Assembly (NCBI GenBank): GCA_022870745.1
Contig: CP085323.1
Coordinates: 806,001 to 870,000, forward strand
Length of the DNA: 64,000 nt
DNA from: Silvibacterium acidisoli
Lineage (GTDB): Bacteria > Acidobacteriota > Terriglobia > Terriglobales > Acidobacteriaceae
Reading direction: 5' to 3'
Translations under genes and position numbers: made by a program
The notes under the pieces: model-generated
Database searches by the model: none
The model's input: the letters and a program-made list of their open reading frames with translations, nothing else
What the model was told of the DNA's origin: nothing
In this document: piece after piece, positions 58,890-64,000 of the stretch
How the letters are laid out: the number at the start of each line of letters is the position of its first letter
Numbering within the stretch: the first letter of the stretch is position 1

Positions 58890-60424
58890 AGGATCGGCCT
58901 CACTTTAAGTAGAAAGATCACAAGAATCACGGTTGCGATCATCGCCGCCGTGAGCGCCTGCAGCGTTCTTGTGCGCGTGTGACGCTGATCTGCCGGCGTA
59001 ACGATCGGCGGGATGGTACCGATAATCGGAACCTTTGCGGGAAGCATTCCGAACAATTCCACCTCGGACTTGACTGTTCCGCCCAGCAGATACAACGCGA
59101 TCGCTACGCCCGCCGGTAGAATCAGCGCGAGCCCGATGACGCCTGCGATCAGAGGAACTCGCTTCGGGGAAACCGGCATCTCGGGAGCCCTGGCGGGATC
59201 GAGCACGGTGAAGCGCTTTCCCTGCTGCTTACGCTCCAGCTCCTCGGACATGCGAGCTGAATATGTTTTTTCGAGGAGAGATTGATAATCTTCTCTCGAA
59301 ACCTCATAGTTGCGCGTCAGCTCTGTCAGCTGGGTCTCCAGAACCGGAACCGAGTCCACCTTCCATTGGTAGGACTGAATTTGGGTCTGAAGCTCACTTT
59401 GCCGTAATTCGCGTCGCTTTAAATCCTTGTCTATGAGTGTCAGTCGATCGCGAGTGTTCGGATCATATGAGTCGGCGGCTTTGTCGGAAGAGTCCGGCAA
59501 TGCCGCAAGTTGAGCATTCAGGTTCTTGAGTTGTGCTTTGGCAACAATCACATCGGGATAGGTGTCTTTGAATTGCTGCCGCATGTTCCAAAGGTCGTTT
59601 TCCAGGTGGCGCTTTTCCTGCAACATCCGGCCGCGCTCAGTCAGCGCTGCCGGGTCACCGACCGGACTCACGCTGGGCCGGCCAAGCAGGGTTCGCTCCT
59701 GCTCGAGCCTTGCGATCGTATCGGTATTGGCCTCAAGTTCTGACTGCAGCCGGGTGAGTGCCTGCAGGTTCACATTCACCTGGTCAGGGGTGGAACCGAC
59801 ATGCTTCATCTTGAAATCCTCGAGCGCGCGCTCCTGTTCTTCGAGGCTTTTCCTCGCCTTTTCCAGCTCTCCTGAAAGAAATTGTGTTGTCCCCTGAGCC
59901 TGCTGTTCTCTCACATCGAGATTCCAATTGATAAAGCCCCATGCCAGGTCGTTCGCAACCATCGATGCGATGCGTGGATCGCGATCCTCGTAGGTGATGC
60001 TGAAACTGCTCAGACCCTGTTCCTGCTCACGCGTCTGTTTCAGCTCGATGGTTGTCTTTTTCCGCACATAGTCGAGCAGCTCTTCTCTCGTCTTCTTCTT
60101 CCGGTAGACGGGATAAAGATTTTCCTTGTCGATAATCGCCTGCAGCCTCGACTCGCTCAGCACTTGTTGGGTCAGGGTATTCAGACGCGCATTCGGATCC
60201 GATGTCACGGTGGACGCAACGTATCTCTCCGGGATCTTCTGTGGATCCACCAGGATCGTTGTCGTGGCGCTATAGATATTCGGCAGCAGAGACACTCCCA
60301 TGATTCCCAATGCGGCCAGAATCACGGAAGAGAGAAAGATTGCATGAGGATGACGCTTCAATGCAACAAGGCATTCCGTCAGCATTGCTGAGGAACCTGC
60401 CGGCCGGCTTTGTGTCTGATTCAT
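58886..60424 (-). CDS. Wzc/GumC-type chain-length determinant (no kinase domain)
   Basis: The ATG at 60424 is used because the upstream codons overlap the barrel-protein gene. The 512-residue protein has an N-terminal Wzz domain (membrane helix near residues 25-48, then YSATTTILVDPQKIPERYVAS), a long coiled coil at about residues 160-390, and a second membrane helix with the Pro-rich VSPKRVPLIAGVIGLALILPAGVA element. A third, very C-terminal membrane helix follows. The kinase half found in Wzc is encoded separately by the next gene. The protein forms the periplasmic collar that couples polymerisation to Wza. Confidence 0.88.
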   Translation of the reverse strand: MNQTQSRPAGSSAMLTECLVALKRHPHAIFLSSVILAALGIMGVSLLPNIYSATTTILVDPQKIPERYVASTVTSDPNARLNTLTQQVLSESRLQAIIDKENLYPVYRKKKTREELLDYVRKKTTIELKQTREQEQGLSSFSITYEDRDPRIASMVANDLAWGFINWNLDVREQQAQGTTQFLSGELEKARKSLEEQERALEDFKMKHVGSTPDQVNVNLQALTRLQSELEANTDTIARLEQERTLLGRPSVSPVGDPAALTERGRMLQEKRHLENDLWNMRQQFKDTYPDVIVAKAQLKNLNAQLAALPDSSDKAADSYDPNTRDRLTLIDKDLKRRELRQSELQTQIQSYQWKVDSVPVLETQLTELTRNYEVSREDYQSLLEKTYSARMSEELERKQQGKRFTVLDPARAPEMPVSPKRVPLIAGVIGLALILPAGVAIALYLLGGTVKSEVELFGMLPAKVPIIGTIPPIVTPADQRHTRTRTLQALTAAMIATVILVIFLLKVRPIL

Positions 60425-60449
60425 CTCTACCCATACCCTCGTTATCGGA

Positions 60450-61781
60450 TCATTGAAACAATCGGCCCATCGACGGCGCCCAGCCGAGCGAGATGAGCGC
60501 CACATTGCGAGTAAAACCGACTCCTCCCGTATCACCCGAGTAGTAGCGATAGGTGTACGAGAGATTGAGCCCGTGGCCGAGCATATGCTTGTAACCGCAG
60601 TCGACATACATTCCGCTGTAAGAACTCTTCACGTCCTCGGCTTCGCTGCTGGCATGGCCTATGTCCACGTTGAAGGCCCCCCTCATTCCCACCTGCCGCT
60701 GATACCCAGCCGACGTACTTGTGACCCACAAACCAGGCCCGAGATAGGAGATAGCCGGCTCTCTGCCGGTCAGCAGATAGATCTGCTGCTTCCCCGACAG
60801 CCGTTTGCTGAACGCCGCAGCATAGCTATAGAACTGCTGCTTCCCGCATGTAGGGGATGTAATTTGAGGCCCCCCGCGTACGGAAAGAATGCCTCCGTTA
60901 CCGAGGCTCCAGTTAAGGCCTACTCCTCCGCCTGAGCTGGTGCAGTTCAGAAGGCCGTAGTAATAGTAAGTCTGCTCGTATGCTCGCATGCCCATCGTGG
61001 GAGACAGATCGCGGTCATAAGCGACAGTGCTCATCGCGATGTTATTGCTGTCGGTTCCACCGGAGTAGCGGCTTATGGTGTTTGAAAGACTGAGCTCGAG
61101 AGAGCTTCGGCTGGAGGTCCTGTATTGAAGCGTTCCATCTCCGTTTAAGAAGGTCACCATCCCGGCATTGGAGAGATAGGCGGGAGTACCAGGCCCGACA
61201 CCCGGCACCCCTCCAACCGGGGTTGTCTGCTGTGGCGCCAACAAGCGGATCGCATCCTGCCCATGGCTGCCCGATGCATCAAGGGACCATTTCCAACGCT
61301 CACTCAAGGTTCCGACCAGGGTCGCCGTCGCCATATGCATCGTCTGGTTGCTGCCCGCGCCAGAGCTGTACTGAGTGATGGTCGGCTGATATTGGAGCAG
61401 GAATTGAACCTTGGCATTTCTCGCCTCGATACCGAGGTAGGGGCTGATGGTATATACCCCGGACGAAATGCCTTTCTCCGTGTTTTCAGGGTTGCTGTCC
61501 CATCCGCTTACTACATCCGCACCTACAACGATGCGTTTTGCCACCATGTTTCCGAGAGAGATCAGGCCAGATCCATTCAACGCCGGCGAATAGAGCGTTT
61601 TGTCGTCGGGATTTGCGCCAGCAGTTTCGAGAGCAACAGAAGGGTTTGCGGACGAAACTGTATTGCTGGCCTGACCGCCAGACACACCCTGTGCGACCGC
61701 CTGTGACTGGGCATGGACAAGCCGGGTCGTCGCGGTACACGACAAGATTGCAGCGAAGCAGATTGCGCCAACGACTTTCAT
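60450..61781 (-). CDS. Outer-membrane beta-barrel protein of the EPS cluster
   Basis: A 443-residue protein with a signal peptide (GAICFAAILSCTATTRLVHAQ) and AGGAATAG as ribosome site. From about residue 80 it shows alternating polar/hydrophobic strands (KRIVVGADVVSGWDSNP, VQFLLQYQPTITQYSSG, LSERWKWSLDASGSHG) ending in an aromatic-terminal strand (SLGWAPSMGRLFQ). Similar barrels are encoded with Wza and Wzc in many Acidobacteriota and Proteobacteria clusters. It may act in export or in securing the polymer at the surface. It is nine bases downstream of wza. Confidence 0.75.
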   Translation of the reverse strand: MKVVGAICFAAILSCTATTRLVHAQSQAVAQGVSGGQASNTVSSANPSVALETAGANPDDKTLYSPALNGSGLISLGNMVAKRIVVGADVVSGWDSNPENTEKGISSGVYTISPYLGIEARNAKVQFLLQYQPTITQYSSGAGSNQTMHMATATLVGTLSERWKWSLDASGSHGQDAIRLLAPQQTTPVGGVPGVGPGTPAYLSNAGMVTFLNGDGTLQYRTSSRSSLELSLSNTISRYSGGTDSNNIAMSTVAYDRDLSPTMGMRAYEQTYYYYGLLNCTSSGGGVGLNWSLGNGGILSVRGGPQITSPTCGKQQFYSYAAAFSKRLSGKQQIYLLTGREPAISYLGPGLWVTSTSAGYQRQVGMRGAFNVDIGHASSEAEDVKSSYSGMYVDCGYKHMLGHGLNLSYTYRYYSGDTGGVGFTRNVALISLGWAPSMGRLFQ

Positions 61782-61789
61782 AACTATTC

Positions 61790-62455
61790 CTACGGAACCA
61801 CAACCGTATCGCCGGGCTGAAGAACGATGTTTTGTTTTACATCGCCGTTTAGCGCGGCGACGTAGTCAAACTTGAGACGCTGAGTAGTCCCGGCGGATTC
61901 CCGCAGCACCAGGATTCCTTTCCGGTGAGCAAACACACTCAATCCACCGGCCTGGGCGATCACCTGAAGAACCGTGATCGGCGCAATCAGTGGATACCCG
62001 CCGGGCTTTCCGACCTGGCCCATGACATAGACCTGTCTGCTCCGGATCTCGACGACGCTCACTGTCACCTGCGCCTTGACGACGTAACTGGCAAGCCGTT
62101 CGCCGAGCATTTCGGAGAGTTGATTCGCGGTCATGCCTGCAACGTGAACATCTCCGAGCAAAGGCAGCGATACGAATCCGTCGGGTCCGACAGTCACGGT
62201 CTGTGATAGATCGTTATTCTTCCAAACACTGATATGGATCACATCGGCTGGGCCAATGAGATACTGCGAAACCTCACCGGGAGCTTTGGCCGGCTTGCCT
62301 GATTGCAGGTCTGCACTCCCACCGGGACGGGCTTCGACAGGCGCAGGAGCTCCACCGTTTCCAGCGAGCGCAATGTTCTGCGCGAAACAGCTGCCAACAG
62401 AAAGCCACGCTGACGCGAACAGTGTCAGGAGACGAGTTGAGTTTCCGGGTCTCAT
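61790..62455 (-). CDS. Wza/GumB-type polysaccharide export protein
   Basis: A 221-residue protein with a signal peptide. The end of the signal (LSVGSCFAQ) could act as a lipobox, though not an ideal one. The export domain (YLIGPADVIHISVWKNNDLSQTVTVGPDGFVSLPLLGDVHVAGMTANQLSEMLGERL) is followed by one SLBB-type soluble-ligand domain (RQVYVMGQVGKPGGYPLIAPITVLQVIAQAGGLS). It forms the periplasmic and outer-membrane exit channel. At this length it is nearer GumB than full Wza. It is the first gene of the cluster, about 130 bases downstream of the palindrome shared with the divergent activator gene. Confidence 0.9.
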   Translation of the reverse strand: MRPGNSTRLLTLFASAWLSVGSCFAQNIALAGNGGAPAPVEARPGGSADLQSGKPAKAPGEVSQYLIGPADVIHISVWKNNDLSQTVTVGPDGFVSLPLLGDVHVAGMTANQLSEMLGERLASYVVKAQVTVSVVEIRSRQVYVMGQVGKPGGYPLIAPITVLQVIAQAGGLSVFAHRKGILVLRESAGTTQRLKFDYVAALNGDVKQNIVLQPGDTVVVP

Positions 62456-62584
62456 ATCGAACTAGTTGCACCTCCGCGCAGAACAAGGAGCAAACCAATG
62501 GCCAATGTGCCCCGCGAGCAAGTGCAAAGATGGCTGGCTTTGGTGACCCAATGAATCATTGCCGCCTGCATCTTTCTGGCGTTA

Positions 62585-62602
62585 GGTGCAAACTTTTGCA
62601 CA
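62585..62602. promoter_or_regulatory. TGTGCA-N6-TGCAC palindrome between wza and the sigma-54 activator
   Basis: On the - strand it reads TGTGCAAAAGTTTGCACC. The core GTGCAAA/TTTGCAC is a 7-bp inverted repeat. It lies between two divergent genes, 130 bases from wza and 74 bases from the activator gene. It matches the elements at 37135 and 56878. Confidence 0.55.
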
Positions 62603-62675
62603 GTACGTCCTGGTGTGACGTCGGCCAAGGATGGCTTGCGCAGGAGATTCATAGGTCATCTCACAGGCGTCGTTT

Positions 62676-63782
62676 ATGGCTAAATTTGGGAATTGCATTT
62701 TTCCAGATTGTGGTCCTCTACGTGCACTTCGCTGCGCCAAACGGTTGACGAATGTGCGAGATCTTCTTGGTACGTCTGTGGCAATCCATCGCATCAGAAT
62801 GCAGTTGAATAAGGCTGCGCAAACTGAAGTCCCTGTACTGATTACCGGTGAGAGCGGAACAGGAAAAGAGGTAGCTGCGAGGTCGCTGCATGCCATGAGC
62901 CGGCGCGCCGGCAACAACTTCCTCAAGGTGAATTGCCCGGCGATCCCGTATCACCTGTTTGAAAGCGAACTCTTCGGCCATATGGCCGGTGCGTTTACAG
63001 GTGCGAAGGAAGCACGCGCGGGAAAGTTTGAACTGGCCGATAAAGGCACTCTCTTTCTCGATGAGATTGGCGAGCTGGAGTTTGCTCTGCAGTCCAAGCT
63101 GCTTCACGCGCTGCAGGATTCACGCGTGGTGCGCCTGGGGTCGATCACGGAATCTACAGTCGACTTCCGGCTCATCTGCGCCACAAATCGTCATCTTGAA
63201 GATGAGGTTGCTCGCGGAGGATTCCGGACCGACCTTTTTTACCGGATCAACGTTCTGAGAATCGAAATGCCGGCATTGCGAGACAGGGCATGCGACGTGC
63301 CCATCCTGATGAATCATTTCCTGCAGTTTTACAGCGCGCGCTTCAGGACAGAATATGTACCGCTGAGCGCATCCTTCATGCGTTTGCTCGAGTGTTATCA
63401 CTGGCCCGGAAATATACGCGAACTGGAGAACCTGGCTAAACGCTACGTCGTGCTCGGAGATGAAGAGCACATCCTGTCGGTACTGCGTGAGCCGGAGAGT
63501 GAACAGCCAGTGGTTCCGGACCTGATCGACCTGAACACTCCACTCAAGGTGCAGACCAAGCGGGCCATACAAAGCATGGAAAGACAGATCATCCTGAAGG
63601 TTTTGCAGGCGCACAAGTGGAACCGCAGAAAGACAGCCCGTTCACTGGACATCAGTTACAGGGCTCTGCTTTACAAGATCAAGGAGGCCGGACTGCCCGC
63701 CCTGCGCTCCACCCGGGGCGATTCTCCAAACGGCTCAGACGCGGGGAAAGAAAGCAGTATTTGCGCAAAGGATTTCAAATAA
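62676..63782 (+). CDS. Sigma-54-dependent transcriptional activator without a receiver domain
   Basis: A 368-residue enhancer-binding protein. The AAA+ domain begins at once: [34 protein letters not shown] carries Walker A (residues 58-65), then the GAFTGA loop at 105-110 that contacts sigma-54 and the Walker [13 protein letters not shown]-finger segments and a C-terminal Fis-type helix-turn-helix ([35 protein letters not shown]) follow. The usual N-terminal receiver or sensor domain is missing, so activity is probably set by expression or a partner protein. It is divergent from wza and is the best candidate regulator of the exopolysaccharide cluster. Confidence 0.92.
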   Translation: MAKFGNCIFPDCGPLRALRCAKRLTNVRDLLGTSVAIHRIRMQLNKAAQTEVPVLITGESGTGKEVAARSLHAMSRRAGNNFLKVNCPAIPYHLFESELFGHMAGAFTGAKEARAGKFELADKGTLFLDEIGELEFALQSKLLHALQDSRVVRLGSITESTVDFRLICATNRHLEDEVARGGFRTDLFYRINVLRIEMPALRDRACDVPILMNHFLQFYSARFRTEYVPLSASFMRLLECYHWPGNIRELENLAKRYVVLGDEEHILSVLREPESEQPVVPDLIDLNTPLKVQTKRAIQSMERQIILKVLQAHKWNRRKTARSLDISYRALLYKIKEAGLPALRSTRGDSPNGSDAGKESSICAKDFK

Positions 63783-64000
63783 CTTCCACTCTCATACCTC
63801 ATTAACTTTTGGAACTCAGCGTGCAGAGTAGCTCGACCAGAAGCAAGTCAGAACAACGGCACAAAGCGGTCAGAGACCGGCGGCTTCGACAAGACAGTCG
63901 CGCAGAACAGCCTGCGTGAGCAAACATTTGCAACTATCGGCACTAACGATTGCATTTTGCGGAGAACGGCATGGACGGGCGCATATCAGGTTATGGAGAG
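63783..64000. other. Window end without a supported gene
   Basis: The last 218 bases follow the activator gene. No convincing gene, terminator hairpin or repeat was recognised. TTTGCA-type steps occur near 63927 and 63955 but without the palindromic arms of the sites described above. Confidence 0.4.

Noticed and set aside
37135-62602. Classical sigma-54 promoters at the three palindromes
   Set aside because: The -12 TTGC is present in two of three copies, but the -24 GG is GT in all of them, so the strict consensus is not met. They are reported as palindromic sites with sigma-54 as one option only.

Overview
The window looks like a chromosomal segment of an Acidobacteriota bacterium, most likely family Acidobacteriaceae (Terriglobus/Granulicella/Edaphobacter-like). 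This is inferred from the Oar-type TonB-dependent receptor with a carboxypeptidase-regulatory N-terminal domain, the density of exported glycosidases and sugar enzymes, the NagX/DUF5009 protein, the high GC content and short dispersed palindromes at gene ends. No rRNA, tRNA, CRISPR array, transposase or prophage gene was seen.

Region 1 (1-4.1 kb, +) is the end of a type IV pilus/type II secretion assembly operon: the C-terminus of a PilB/GspE-type ATPase, then PilM-, PilN-, PilO- and PilP-like proteins with overlapping stops and starts, then an atypical pseudopilin with a long Ser/Gly/Thr-rich tail. Region 2 (4.1-8.9 kb, mostly -) holds single genes: an ErpA-type Fe-S carrier, a ComEA-like HhH lipoprotein, a small membrane protein, a YceI protein, a GH18 glycosidase and an acyltransferase.

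Region 3 (9.2-23.6 kb) is a galactosamine/N-acetylgalactosamine utilisation locus. The + strand carries a PfkB kinase, a GH36-like exported glycosidase, an AgaS-type SIS isomerase/deaminase and a GatZ/KbaZ/AgaZ-type tagatose-bisphosphate aldolase subunit. The - strand carries a TonB-dependent receptor followed by a Tat-exported GH109 glycosidase. A NagX-like membrane protein, an AgaR-like DeoR-family regulator and an amidohydrolase follow on the + strand. No NagA/AgaA-type deacetylase is present.

Region 4 (23.9-35.6 kb) contains a luciferase-like monooxygenase, an exported cupin, an exported enolase-superfamily dehydratase, an IclR regulator, a KDG kinase, a KDPG aldolase, an exported mannonate-dehydratase-like protein, an exported RraA-like protein, a Cu/Zn superoxide dismutase and a GH51 arabinofuranosidase. 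Together they suggest uronate/aldonate catabolism through KDG, with several normally cytoplasmic dehydratase families exported. A structured, terminator-ending region at about 33.3-33.6 kb, followed by a separate promoter for the GH51 gene, looks like an unannotated non-coding RNA.

Region 5 (35.6-62.5 kb, all -) is a Wzx/Wzy-type exopolysaccharide cluster. In transcription order it encodes Wza, an outer-membrane barrel, a Wzc-type chain-length protein, a separate BY-kinase, a multicopper oxidase, a NusG/UpxY-like antiterminator, an initiating sugar transferase, a Wzx flippase, a set of glycosyltransferases, a ferredoxin/F420-hydrogenase-beta-like protein, polysaccharide deacetylases, a ligase/polymerase, a pyruvyltransferase, a beta-helix protein and a UDP-sugar dehydrogenase. 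A sigma-54 activator without a receiver domain is divergent from wza. A palindrome close to TGTGCA-N6-TGCACA occurs upstream of wza, of the antiterminator gene and of the UDP-sugar dehydrogenase, and is the best candidate for a cluster-wide control site.
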